Positions 1 to 7,153 are shown, counted from the stretch's first letter. The stretch: DNA of 15,204 nucleotides from Geodermatophilaceae bacterium (GCA_013814015.1 JACCQS010000147.1:1-15204), one strand, 5' to 3'. The notes: generated by a model from the letters alone, not told the origin. Numbers and translations: made by a program.

Positions 1-877
1 CCTTGGCGTCGGCCAGCAGCATGGCGATGTCCTCGCTCGTGCCGGTGGCCGGAAAGGTGATGGCCTCCACGCCGAGGTCCTGTACCCGCGGGAGACCGGG
101 GGCTCGGCCGTCGGCGTAGGCATGCACAATGACCTCGGCACCAGAGCGCAACGTCTCGTCGGAGACCGAATCCATGTCTCCGACGATGACTGCCGGCTTG
201 TATCCGGCCTCGCGCAGCGCATCGGCGCCGCCGTCGACGCCGATCAGTACCGGCCGGTAGTCGCGGATGTAGGAGCGTAGGTGTGCCAGGTCCTCCTTGT
301 AGTCATATCCGCGTACGACGATGAGGACGTGCTTGCCTTCCATGTCGGTCCTGATGTCCGGAACACCCACGCCGTCGAGCAACAGCGCGCGCTCGCGTTT
401 CATGTACTCCATCGTGTTGGCGGCGAACGCCTCGAGTTGAGTGGACAACCCGGCCTTGGCATCCTCCATCGCCTCGGCGATGGCCGCCTCGTCGAGTTGC
501 CGGCCCTCGGCCACCAGCCGATCCCCGACGTAGAGGCATTCACCATCGACCCGGACCCGCGTGCCTTCCTTGACCTTACCGAACACGTCAGCGCCGACGT
601 TGTCCAGGATCGGGATGTCGGCTCTTGCCAGGATGCCCGGTCCCAGGTTGGGATAGCGCCCGGAAATGCTGGGCGATGCGTTCACGACGGCGATCACGCC
701 GCGGGCTACCAGGGCATCGGCAGCAACCCGGTCGATGTCGGTGTGGTCGATCACCGCGATCTCGCCGGAGTTCAGCCGCTTGGTGAGATCTTTGGTACGT
801 CGGTCGAGTCTGACCACACCGGAAACTCCGGGTAGCGCATCCGCGGCTCGGCCGCGGCGCAGGGTGCCTAATCGCAT
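1..877 (-). CDS. steA: SteA-like putative cytokinetic ring protein (3' end cut off by the window)
   Basis: Read from ATG at 877, the frame stays open for 292 codons to the window edge. The C-terminal part is missing; by comparison with mycobacterial Rv1697 about 100 residues are lost, including the expected membrane segments. The protein begins MRLGTLRRGRAAD and has the family's thiamine-pyrophosphokinase-like core: VRGYDYKEDL (188-197), GVDGGADALREAGYKPA (213-229) and VGDMDSVSDE (232-241). Family knowledge: actinobacterial SteA, COG4825, works with the SteB/MctB membrane protein and is linked to septation and cell-wall hydrolysis in corynebacteria; catalysis by the pyrophosphokinase-like fold is not established. 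The start is supported by GGGAGA about 9 nt upstream. It lies 49 nt after recN on the same strand, as in mycobacteria. A steB gene would be expected beyond the left edge, outside view. Confidence 0.9.
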   Translation of the reverse strand, partial: MRLGTLRRGRAADALPGVSGVVRLDRRTKDLTKRLNSGEIAVIDHTDIDRVAADALVARGVIAVVNASPSISGRYPNLGPGILARADIPILDNVGADVFGKVKEGTRVRVDGECLYVGDRLVAEGRQLDEAAIAEAMEDAKAGLSTQLEAFAANTMEYMKRERALLLDGVGVPDIRTDMEGKHVLIVVRGYDYKEDLAHLRSYIRDYRPVLIGVDGGADALREAGYKPAVIVGDMDSVSDETLRSGAEVIVHAYADGRAPGLPRVQDLGVEAITFPATGTSEDIAMLLADAK

Positions 878-926
878 CCGCCCAGTCTCCCACCGCCCCG
901 GGTGGCTGCCGAACCGCCACGCGCGG

Positions 927-2639
927 TCAGGCCAGATCGGCGGCGGTGGCCAGCAGTTCGGCAGCGTGTGCGAGACCTGTCTCACTGTCGGGTAGGCCGG
1001 CCAGCATGCGGGACAGCTCCTGTACCCGCTCGTTGTCACTGACCTGACGGATCCCGCTGGCGGTGATCGTGCCGTCGCTGGTCTTGTCGACGACCAGGTG
1101 TGCACCCCCGTGCGCGGCGACCTGCGGCAGATGCGTGACCACGAGCACCTGATGGTGGTCGGCCAACGCGGCCAGCCGCCGTCCGATCTGGACGGCTGCC
1201 TGTCCACCCACGCCGGCGTCGACCTCGTCAAAGACCATCAGCGGCATCGGGTCACTGCCGGCGAGGACCACCTCGATGGCCAGCATCACCCGGGACAGTT
1301 CTCCGCCAGAGGCTGTCCGGTGCAAGGGGGCTGCCTCGGAACCCGCATGCGGGACGAGAAGGAGGGTCACCTCGTCGATCCCGTCGGGTCCGGGTGCGTC
1401 GCTGTCGGTGTCGATCTCGATCTCGATCCGAGCCTCGGGCATGGCCAGAGCGCCGAGTTCGGTCTGCACGGACGCCGAGAACCGGCGCCCTGCCGCACGT
1501 CGTCCATTCGAGATCTGTCCGCCCAGTTCGCCAACCGCGCGCCGAGCGGCATCGCGTTGCTCCCGCAGGGTGGCCAGAGCATCGTCGGAGACATCGAGAT
1601 CGAGTAACTGCTGCTGGGCCTCGCGTGCCCAGGCAAGCACCCCGTCGCTGCCCGAACCAGGCGCGGCGAAGCGGCGGATCACGGTTTGCAGTACCGAGAT
1701 CCGCTCTTGGATCTCGGCCAGCCGGCCCGGGTCGGCGACGGCGTCCTGGACGTAGCGGGCGAGCTCTGCGGCGATGTCGGTGACCGTGTAGGACAGCTCT
1801 GTCACCCGGCCGCCCAACACCCGAAGTGACTCGTCGCTGGCCCGTTCCAGGGGTAGCGCGGCGCGGGCCAGCGCACTGAGCCCGTCGGCCTGCACGGTGC
1901 CGCCGTCGGCCATCGGATCACCGGACAGGGCGTCGTAGGCCTGCTTGGCAGCAGTTCCCAGTGCCTCGGCGTCGGCCAAGCGCACCGCGAGCGTGCTCAG
2001 CTCCTGCAGCTCTCCGGGTCGGGGATCAACGGCGGCTATCTCGGCGAGCCCGGAACGCAGGACCTCTGAGGTCCGGGCCAACTCCTGCGTCCGGGCGCTC
2101 TTGACGGCAAGCCGATCGTCGAGATCGCGCCAGCGTGCATAGGCAGCGCGATAGTCGACCAGCAGCCGGCCGTGTCCCCCGCCGGCGAATCGGTCCAGGG
2201 CGGCCCGCTGCTCTTTGGGGCGTCGCAGCCGGAGTTGGTCGGCCTGTCCATGCAGCGCCCAGGCCACCTCGGCAAGTTCGGCGAGTACGCCGATCGGCAC
2301 GCTGCGACCACCCAGGTGGGCGCGGCTACGACCCTCGCTGTTGACCGTTCGGGAGACGATCAGCGTGCCGTCCTCGTCGGGCTCGGCGCCGGCTCGCCGT
2401 GCGATGTCCCACGCTGGATGCTCCGGCGGCAGGTCGAGGCGTCCCTCGACCGACAGCCGATTGGCGCCGCTGCGGATCCGGCCCGGGTCACCGCGCCCAC
2501 CGAAGAGCAGAGCCAGTCCGGTCACGACCATGGTCTTGCCCGCGCCGGTCTCCCCGGTGAGCACGGTCAGCCCGCGACCCAGATCGAGCCGTGCCTCGGC
2601 AATCACACCAAGCTGCTCGATGCGGAGCTCTCGCAGCAC
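927..2639 (-). CDS. recN: DNA repair protein RecN
   Basis: This SMC-like ATPase acts in cytoplasmic double-strand-break repair. From GTG at 2639 it has 570 residues, the usual RecN length. It starts with the typical LRELRIEQLGVI, followed by Walker A GETGAGKT (29-36). The middle is rich in Arg, Glu, Ala and Leu, as expected for a coiled coil. The C-terminal half-site has the ABC signature SGGELSR (444-450), Walker B LMVFDEVDAGVGG (467-479) and the H-loop VTHLPQVAA (501-509). The frame stays open upstream to 2819, but that extension lies inside the NAD kinase gene and has no RecN similarity, so I chose 2639. This start is 4 nt past the NAD kinase stop and has GGGG upstream, which suggests translational coupling. 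All catalytic motifs are intact. Confidence 0.97.
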   Translation of the reverse strand: MLRELRIEQLGVIAEARLDLGRGLTVLTGETGAGKTMVVTGLALLFGGRGDPGRIRSGANRLSVEGRLDLPPEHPAWDIARRAGAEPDEDGTLIVSRTVNSEGRSRAHLGGRSVPIGVLAELAEVAWALHGQADQLRLRRPKEQRAALDRFAGGGHGRLLVDYRAAYARWRDLDDRLAVKSARTQELARTSEVLRSGLAEIAAVDPRPGELQELSTLAVRLADAEALGTAAKQAYDALSGDPMADGGTVQADGLSALARAALPLERASDESLRVLGGRVTELSYTVTDIAAELARYVQDAVADPGRLAEIQERISVLQTVIRRFAAPGSGSDGVLAWAREAQQQLLDLDVSDDALATLREQRDAARRAVGELGGQISNGRRAAGRRFSASVQTELGALAMPEARIEIEIDTDSDAPGPDGIDEVTLLLVPHAGSEAAPLHRTASGGELSRVMLAIEVVLAGSDPMPLMVFDEVDAGVGGQAAVQIGRRLAALADHHQVLVVTHLPQVAAHGGAHLVVDKTSDGTITASGIRQVSDNERVQELSRMLAGLPDSETGLAHAAELLATAADLA

Positions 2640-2643
2640 CGGA

Positions 2644-3597
2644 TCAGCCCCCGTCGGGAACCGCAGCAGTGTGCCGGAATCCGTCAGCGGGAAGCCGGAA
2701 CCGGGCCACGAGCCGGTCACCGAATCCGGTCGAGTGGACCCGCGCCACATGCACCGGCTGCTCGGAACGGACGACGTCCACCCGACCCCCTGGGGGGACC
2801 GCGATGGTGCGCCGCCCATCGGCGCACAGGACGGCTCCCTCGCCGTATTCGGCGATCGCCACGGTAAGGACCGAAGTGGGCGGGGTCACCAGCGGGCGGG
2901 CGAACAGGGCGTGGGCACTGGTGGGAACGAGCAGCAGTGCTTCGACCTCCGGCCAGACGACCGGCCCTCCGGCTGAGAATGCGTACGCCGTGGAGCCGGT
3001 CGGGGTCGCACACAGAATGCCGTCGCAGCCGAAGCTGGTCAGCTGTCGACCGTCCACGAGCAGAGCCACATCGAGGACCCGGGTCCGGCTCGCCTTTTCC
3101 ACCGAGATCTCGTTGAGCGCCCAGGTGGCCGCCAGCAAGGCTCCGTTCGGATCGAACACGCTCGCCTCGACGGCCAGCCGGTCCTCCACGACATAGCTGC
3201 GGTCCAGGATGTGACGAATGGTGTCATCGACGGCCTCGGGTTCGGTTTCGGCCAGAAATCCGACCCGACCGAGGTTCACCCCGATCAACGGGGCGTCGGC
3301 CGCTCGCGCGTACTCCGCGGCTCGCAGGAAGGTCCCGTCACCGCCGAAGACGATGACGATCTCGGCCCCTGCGGCCGCATCCTCATCGCCGAACACCACG
3401 GTGACCCCGTCGATGACCAGGGCATCGGCCTCTTCCTCGACGACGCGGACGTCGAACCCTTCACGGTGCAGCGCCTTGCACACCACCGTCGCGAGGTCGA
3501 CGATGTCAGCCCGACCGGTGTGTGCGATCAGCAGGGCTGTCCGGTTGGTACCGGGCGCGGCGCTGCCACGTTGCGGTTCGTACCCGATGGGGCTCAC
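2644..3597 (-). CDS. nadK: NAD kinase (ATP/polyphosphate NAD+ 2'-phosphotransferase)
   Basis: The enzyme phosphorylates NAD to NADP in the cytoplasm. The 317-residue protein carries the family hallmarks in order: FGGDGTFLRAAEYA (84-97, catalytic GGDGT), LIGVNLGRVGFLAE (104-117), LNEISVEK (161-168, the conserved NE pair) and the glycine-rich substrate site CDGILCATPTGSTAYAFSAG (191-210), then SAHALFARPLV (227-237). Length fits actinobacterial NadK/PpnK. The start is GTG at 3597, fixed by an exceptionally strong ribosome binding site directly upstream. It sits 39 nt after tlyA and 4 nt before recN, the standard actinobacterial order. I see nothing defective in it. Confidence 0.97.
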   Translation of the reverse strand: MSPIGYEPQRGSAAPGTNRTALLIAHTGRADIVDLATVVCKALHREGFDVRVVEEEADALVIDGVTVVFGDEDAAAGAEIVIVFGGDGTFLRAAEYARAADAPLIGVNLGRVGFLAETEPEAVDDTIRHILDRSYVVEDRLAVEASVFDPNGALLAATWALNEISVEKASRTRVLDVALLVDGRQLTSFGCDGILCATPTGSTAYAFSAGGPVVWPEVEALLLVPTSAHALFARPLVTPPTSVLTVAIAEYGEGAVLCADGRRTIAVPPGGRVDVVRSEQPVHVARVHSTGFGDRLVARFRLPADGFRHTAAVPDGG

Positions 3598-3598
3598 C

Positions 3599-3609
3599 GG
3601 ATCACCTCC
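3599..3609 (-). promoter_or_regulatory. Extended Shine-Dalgarno of nadK
   Basis: The minus strand reads GGAGGTGATCC here, then one base, then the GTG start at 3597. All 11 bases are complementary to the conserved 3' end of bacterial 16S rRNA (GGAUCACCUCC). GGAGG is 7 nt from the start codon. It is far stronger than other ribosome binding sites in this window and decides the GTG start. The following TGATCCGGTG string recurs at the recN start (2637-2646). Confidence 0.85.
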
Positions 3610-3636
3610 CTCGCTCGCTACCGCGGTTGGTTACCT

Positions 3637-4434
3637 CTATTTCGGCCCATTCTCGACCGCGCGTCGGACGTCGTCGCGATTCAACCGGGGTGCGTCGCGC
3701 CCGAGCCACAGAAAGTACTCGACGTTGCCGGCCGGCCCCGGGAGCGAACTAGCCGCGACGCCAGCCGTCCCCCATCCGAGAACGGCCGCGGCCGCCGCGA
3801 CGGACTCCACCGCTGAGGCTCGCAAGATCGGATCGCGTACGACTCCGCCCTTCCCGATCCGGTCCCTGCCGACCTCGAACTGCGGCTTGACCATGAGCAG
3901 CAGGTCGCCGCCGTCGGTGACCAGGCCGGCAAGCGAAGGCAGGACCAGGGCCAACGAGATGAAAGAGAGGTCGGCTGTGACGAGGTCCACTGGGGTGCCG
4001 ATGTCCGCGACGCCCAGGTGCCGGACATTCGTACGGTCCATGACACTCACCCGGTCATCGGTCCGCAGCGACCAGGAGATCAGTCCGTATCCGACATCCA
4101 CGGCAATCACTTCGCGGGCGCCCCGGCGCAACAGGACATCGGTGAAGCCGCCGGTGGATGCACCGGCATCGAGGCAGCGACGGCCGGCAACCCGCACCGG
4201 GAGAACATCCAGGGCACCGGCCAACTTGTGGGCACCGCGGGAGACATAGTCCGGGCCATCCCGCATCGGATGGACAATCAGTGCGGTGTCGAGTGTGACA
4301 GCGGTAGCGGCTTTTCCCGCGACCTGACCCGAAACCGTGACCCGCCCCTCGGCGATCAGGTCCACGGCGTGTTCTCTGGACCGGGCCAGCCCCCGGCGGA
4401 CCAGTTCGGCATCCAGTCGCATCCGGCGCGCCAC
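3637..4434 (-). CDS. tlyA: TlyA-type 16S/23S rRNA 2'-O-methyltransferase
   Basis: In mycobacteria TlyA methylates cytidine 2'-OH groups in both rRNAs, and loss gives capreomycin resistance. The 265-residue protein has an N-terminal S4-like RNA-binding domain (about 5-60, RLDAELVRRGLARSREHAVDL), a short linker, and a class I SAM domain with LDAGASTGGFTDVLL (88-102). The catalytic tetrad is visible as K70 (SRGAHKL), D155 (TADLSF), K183 (LMVKPQFE) and E239 (GNVEYF), each one position after the mycobacterial residue. The start is GTG at 4434, giving MARRMRLDAELVRRG; an ATG four codons in is a less typical start. A GGGGAAG ribosome binding site lies upstream. The linker preceding VSRGAHK reads PDY where mycobacterial TlyA has RAW. 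Confidence 0.96.
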   Translation of the reverse strand: MARRMRLDAELVRRGLARSREHAVDLIAEGRVTVSGQVAGKAATAVTLDTALIVHPMRDGPDYVSRGAHKLAGALDVLPVRVAGRRCLDAGASTGGFTDVLLRRGAREVIAVDVGYGLISWSLRTDDRVSVMDRTNVRHLGVADIGTPVDLVTADLSFISLALVLPSLAGLVTDGGDLLLMVKPQFEVGRDRIGKGGVVRDPILRASAVESVAAAAAVLGWGTAGVAASSLPGPAGNVEYFLWLGRDAPRLNRDDVRRAVENGPK

Positions 4435-4440
4435 TAGCGC

Positions 4441-4460
4441 AGGCTTCCCCGGCGCAGCCT
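4441..4460 (-). other. Small inverted repeat overlapping the tlyA ribosome binding site
   Basis: AGGCT at 4441-4445 and AGCCT at 4456-4460 can pair as a 5-bp stem with a 10-nt loop in the transcript. The tlyA Shine-Dalgarno GGGGAAG falls across the loop and the 3' arm. The stem is short, so any effect on tlyA translation is speculative. Confidence 0.25.
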
Positions 4461-4502
4461 GGGCATTTCCGGAGCCGGCATCAGCCGAGCGCGCTCACGG
4501 AA

Positions 4503-4706
4503 CTAGACGTGGTCGATGCCGGACAGGGTTTCCCCCAGGCGCCGGGAGATCGCCTCGTACACGTCGGGATGTTCCTCGATCGGCCGGTTCTCGAGGCCGG
4601 CCAATTCCGCAGACACGTCGCCGGCGATCCCTGGCGCTGGCCCACCGTCGGCCGCATCCCCGTTGCTCGGCGGCGGTTGCGCCGCGGTCTCTGACGACAC
4701 GGTCAT
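4503..4706 (-). CDS. Conserved actinobacterial small protein (Rv1693-like position)
   Basis: This is a 67-residue soluble protein of unknown function. The first 30 residues are a low-complexity Ala/Pro/Gly stretch. The C-terminal part, LENRPIEEHPDVYEAISRRL followed by GETLSGIDHV, looks like the conserved portion and is predicted helical and acidic. Proteins with an EEHPDVYEAI-type motif occur immediately upstream of tlyA in many actinobacteria, as I recall from that locus (Rv1693 in M. tuberculosis). Its ATG at 4706 overlaps the stop of the preceding Lys-rich gene by 4 nt (ATGA), with AAGGA about 10 nt upstream, so coupled translation is likely. tlyA starts 68 nt downstream. No catalytic motif, membrane segment or signal peptide is seen. 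Confidence 0.78.
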   Translation of the reverse strand: MTVSSETAAQPPPSNGDAADGGPAPGIAGDVSAELAGLENRPIEEHPDVYEAISRRLGETLSGIDHV

Positions 4707-5284
4707 GGCTTCGGGTCCTTGGGCCGTTCGGCGGCGGACTCGGTTGCTATGTCGAGGGTGGCCAGCGGCTGCAGCGGTCCGTCGGGAGGCGCAGTCTCGG
4801 CCGGGGAGATCTTCGGCGGGGCGGCCTTCTTCGCCGGGACCGCCTTTTTCGGAGCCGCGGTCTTCTTAGCGGAGACAGACTTTCTCACGGCCGAGGTCTT
4901 CTTCGCCGGAACGGCTTTCTCTTCCGCAGCGGCTCGGGTGACCGCCTTGCCGCCGGCCTTGCTCGCCGGAGCCGCCTTCTTGCTCGTCTTCTCGGCGGTC
5001 TTCTTCGGAACTGCGCTGGCCTTGCCGGAATCCGGTTGGGGCACCGGTGGTACGGCGGGTTCTGGTGGCGCAATCACGGTGCGTGGTGTCGCTACCACGG
5101 GTGTTGCCGGTGCTGCGGCGACCGAAGCGCCGCTGCCCCTGTGACCGGAACGCCGCATCGAAGCCGACGCTCTCGTGCGGATGCCCGTGACGGCTGCCTT
5201 GAGCGCCCGGGTCGAGCCATGGACGGCGTCGTGCGCTGCACCACGGACGATGCCTACGACGGCGCCGAACCGGTTGCTCACCAC
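4703..5284 (-). CDS. Lys/Ala/Pro-rich low-complexity protein, histone-H1-like tail
   Basis: I do not recognise a named family. The 193-residue product has three parts. Residues 5-38 (FGAVVGIVRGAAHDAVHGS onward) look like an amphipathic or mildly hydrophobic helix. Residues 39-87 are Ala/Pro/Val-rich. Residues 88-158 form a basic tail of degenerate AKK/PKK repeats such as VPAKKTSAVRKSVSAKKTA and PKKAVPAKKAAPPK. A short acidic C-terminus follows. The tail resembles the C-terminal tails of actinobacterial HupB and of histone H1, but no HU domain is present. The start is GTG at 5284 with GAAGG upstream; GTG at 5281 is equally possible. Its stop overlaps the start of the next small gene by 4 nt. 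It could bind nucleic acid or the ribosome, or be a surface or linker protein; the sequence does not decide. Confidence 0.72.
   Translation of the reverse strand: MVSNRFGAVVGIVRGAAHDAVHGSTRALKAAVTGIRTRASASMRRSGHRGSGASVAAAPATPVVATPRTVIAPPEPAVPPVPQPDSGKASAVPKKTAEKTSKKAAPASKAGGKAVTRAAAEEKAVPAKKTSAVRKSVSAKKTAAPKKAVPAKKAAPPKISPAETAPPDGPLQPLATLDIATESAAERPKDPKP
4811..5023 (-). repeat. Degenerate AAG-rich coding repeats (AKK/PKK units)
   Basis: This stretch encodes residues 88-158 of the Lys-rich protein. On the plus strand it shows recurring GCCTTCTTCGCCGG-like units, for example around 4824, 4900 and 4975. The repeats are imperfect and stay in frame, as expected for a protein tail that expands and contracts in whole codons. 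Confidence 0.6.
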
Positions 5285-5312
5285 AAGTGGACCTTCTCTC
5301 TCGCTTCCGGAT

Positions 5313-5334
5313 CCGAAAGCTTTTCTGCCTTCGG
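5313..5334 (-). terminator. Intra-operon hairpin, 13 nt after the HAD gene
   Basis: In the minus-strand transcript CCGAAGGC and GCTTTCGG pair as an 8-bp stem with one G-U wobble, around the 6-nt loop AGAAAA. It begins 13 nt after the TAA stop at 5348 and ends 28 nt before the next start at 5284. No U tract follows. It may be a leaky terminator, an RNA processing site or a 3'-end stabiliser separating the hydrolase/HAD pair from the downstream genes. Confidence 0.4.
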
Positions 5335-5347
5335 AGACGATGCGACG

Positions 5348-6427
5348 TTAGTCGCCCGTTGCCAGCCCGAGGCGGGCAAGCACGGCAACCGCAGCCTGGT
5401 CACCGGCCACGGTAGAAGTGATCTCATTCTCCCAGGCCAGGTGGGCCAGGGCGCGTAGCGCGTCGCAGTCATCTCCGGGCGGCTCTGCAGCCTCTGGCCG
5501 ATCAGGGCTTGGGGCGTCCCGGACCGAGACGAGGAGCAACGAGTCGCCTCGTAGGGTGACCTCCCAGTCGCCACAGCGCGCGCTCCCATCAGATCGATCG
5601 ATCCCAGGATGTCGAACCAGGATCCCGCCCAGGTCAGCAGCCAGAAATGTCGGGCGCTGCCCGACCGCGGCGCTGAGCAGGTCCACTGCCTGGGCCAACC
5701 CCGACAGCACCAACAGACTCGGCACCCCAGCTCGGCATGCCCCCTCGATGTCTGTATCGAGCCGGTCGCCGACGACCAGCGGCCGCACGGCGCCGGTGCG
5801 CAGTACGCACTCGGCGTGCATGGCCGGTTCCGGCTTGCCCGCGACGACCGGGGCGGCACCAGTCGTGCGTGCCACGACCTGTACGAAACTTCCGTTTCCG
5901 GGCAACGGTCCGCGAGGGGAGGGCAACGTCGAGTCGGTGTTGGTGGCCACCCAGAACGCGCCTGCCCGGATCGCGACACAGGCCTCGGCCAGCATCGCCC
6001 AGGACAGCTCGGGGCTGTACCCCTGCACCACCCCGGCCGGCTCGTCCGTGGCCGACCAGACGGCCCGCAAGCCCGCACCCTCCACTTCCTCGGCCAACGC
6101 GGCCGTTCCGACGATGAGCACCGGTGATCCAGCGGGGAGCCGGTCAGCCAGCATCCGGCCGGCTGCCTGGGAGGAGGTGATCACCTCCTCGTCGAGGGCC
6201 GCGATTCCCAGATCGCGAAGATGCTCACCCACCTGGTGCGGGGTGCGCGCGGCATTGTTGGTGACGAAACCGAACCTCATGCCCGCAGCGGCGGCCGCGG
6301 CGAGGACCTCTGGAACGCCGGGCACGGCATCGGCTCCGACATAGACGACGCCATCGAGATCGAGCAGGGCAACATCGTGCTCGTCAACCAGCGGCCTGTA
6401 GCTGGCCTGGAGAGACCTGATCGTCAT
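5348..6427 (-). CDS. HAD-IIA family phosphatase, glycerol-3-phosphate phosphatase-like (Rv1692 type)
   Basis: This is a cytoplasmic phosphatase of the NagD/PGP branch. The 359-residue protein shows all four HAD motifs: LLDLDGVVYVG (21-31; nucleophile D23, acid D25), FVTNN (54-58), the lysine in VAGKPEP (K198) and VVGDRLDTDIEGA (218-230; Mg ligands D221 and D226). A C2-type cap lies between motifs II and III. About 100 residues after 255 extend beyond the HAD core. M. tuberculosis Rv1692, at the same locus, dephosphorylates glycerol 3-phosphate and also has an extra C-terminal region, so a role in lipid-polar-head recycling is plausible. Its ATG at 6427 overlaps the stop of the upstream hydrolase gene by 4 nt, and the Shine-Dalgarno is weak, which fits coupling. 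Substrate specificity is inferred from synteny only. Confidence 0.93.
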   Translation of the reverse strand: MTIRSLQASYRPLVDEHDVALLDLDGVVYVGADAVPGVPEVLAAAAAAGMRFGFVTNNAARTPHQVGEHLRDLGIAALDEEVITSSQAAGRMLADRLPAGSPVLIVGTAALAEEVEGAGLRAVWSATDEPAGVVQGYSPELSWAMLAEACVAIRAGAFWVATNTDSTLPSPRGPLPGNGSFVQVVARTTGAAPVVAGKPEPAMHAECVLRTGAVRPLVVGDRLDTDIEGACRAGVPSLLVLSGLAQAVDLLSAAVGQRPTFLAADLGGILVRHPGIDRSDGSARCGDWEVTLRGDSLLLVSVRDAPSPDRPEAAEPPGDDCDALRALAHLAWENEITSTVAGDQAAVAVLARLGLATGD

Positions 6428-7098
6428 CGGTTCGGAACGGTCTCACGAAGCCAGGCCAGCACACAGCTCACCAGGTCGGCCCTGGTGAGGGCTGCGCTGC
6501 GGCCCGAGCCCAGCCGTACGGCGAATTCGTGGTCGGCCTTCGCCGCCAGCACGATCTGGATGTTGTCGGGCAACGCCGGAAAGTCCTTCGGCCCACCGAA
6601 GGGATCGAGCTCACCCTGCACCACCAGGGTGGGAACGCCGGTGCCTTGCAGTTCTGGCAGTCGCGACTGCTCAGGGCGCCATGGCGGATGCAACGGAAAC
6701 GCAAGTGCAAGGCAGCCGACCGCGCCGACCGACATCGCCGTACGGCAGGCCACTCTGGCTCCGGAGCTGCGCCCGCCCACGACGAGCGCGGTGCCTTCTC
6801 TCAGCGGCCCCAGCGCATCCAGCCAGCTCTCGTCCAACAGCGCAGAGCGGGCAGCCACCCTTCGCCCTGCCACCCGCCACGGTTGCTCGATCCGGATGAC
6901 GCACACCCCGGCGGGCGGCAGATCCCTTGCCAACCACCCCAGCTCGCGGGCATCTGCGCCGCCTCCGGCGCCGTGTCCCAGAACCAATCTGACCCACGGG
7001 TCGCGGGCGGGCGACCGGAGCAGCCGAGCCGGGCCGTGCCGGGTTGTCACGAGATCCCGCTCCAAGCCCGCCCGTTCGGAGACTCGATGCGCGGACAC
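6424..7098 (-). CDS. Alpha/beta hydrolase, KANL3/TEX30-like dienelactone hydrolase branch
   Basis: This is a 224-residue soluble hydrolase of unknown substrate. The fold is shown by LVLGHGAGGG (38-47, oxyanion-hole region), the nucleophile elbow GGRSSGARVA (108-117; S111 in GRSSG), the acid turn VVQGELDPFG (159-168; D165) and the catalytic histidine ADHEFAV (188-194; H190). The triad is complete. The size and the HGAGGG/GGRSSG pattern match the short family related to TEX30 and KANL3. The start is GTG at 7098 with AGGA 8 nt upstream; an in-frame GTG at codon 17 is the alternative. It is the first gene of the long minus-strand run, and its stop overlaps the HAD start (ATGA). The DUF1015 gene is divergent, 55 bp away. 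Confidence 0.87.
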   Translation of the reverse strand: MSAHRVSERAGLERDLVTTRHGPARLLRSPARDPWVRLVLGHGAGGGADARELGWLARDLPPAGVCVIRIEQPWRVAGRRVAARSALLDESWLDALGPLREGTALVVGGRSSGARVACRTAMSVGAVGCLALAFPLHPPWRPEQSRLPELQGTGVPTLVVQGELDPFGGPKDFPALPDNIQIVLAAKADHEFAVRLGSGRSAALTRADLVSCVLAWLRETVPNR

Positions 7099-7153
7099 GA
7101 CTCGTATCCTGCACGACCGGCCGACGACTCCAGGAAGCGACTAGCCTCCGGAA

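Noticed and set aside
3218..4249. 343-codon open frame on the plus strand across nadK and tlyA
   Set aside because: It spans the antisense of two well-supported genes and has no recognisable motif.
4487..4496. Palindrome GAGCGCGCTC between the small gene and tlyA
   Set aside because: Ten-base GC palindromes are expected by chance at this base composition, and nothing links it to a known operator.
4337..5458. 373-codon plus-strand frame with Gly/Arg/Leu repeats
   Set aside because: The repeats are the antisense reading of the Lys/Ala tail codons, and the frame crosses three minus-strand genes.
5418..6344. 308-codon open frame on the plus strand opposite the HAD phosphatase
   Set aside because: It has Ser/Arg/Ala/Pro-rich shadow composition. 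The minus-strand frame shows all HAD motifs.
7099..7153. Bidirectional promoter elements between the hydrolase and DUF1015 genes
   Set aside because: A promoter must exist here or nearby, but TATCCT at 7105-7110 has no matching -35 and no other convincing element was found.
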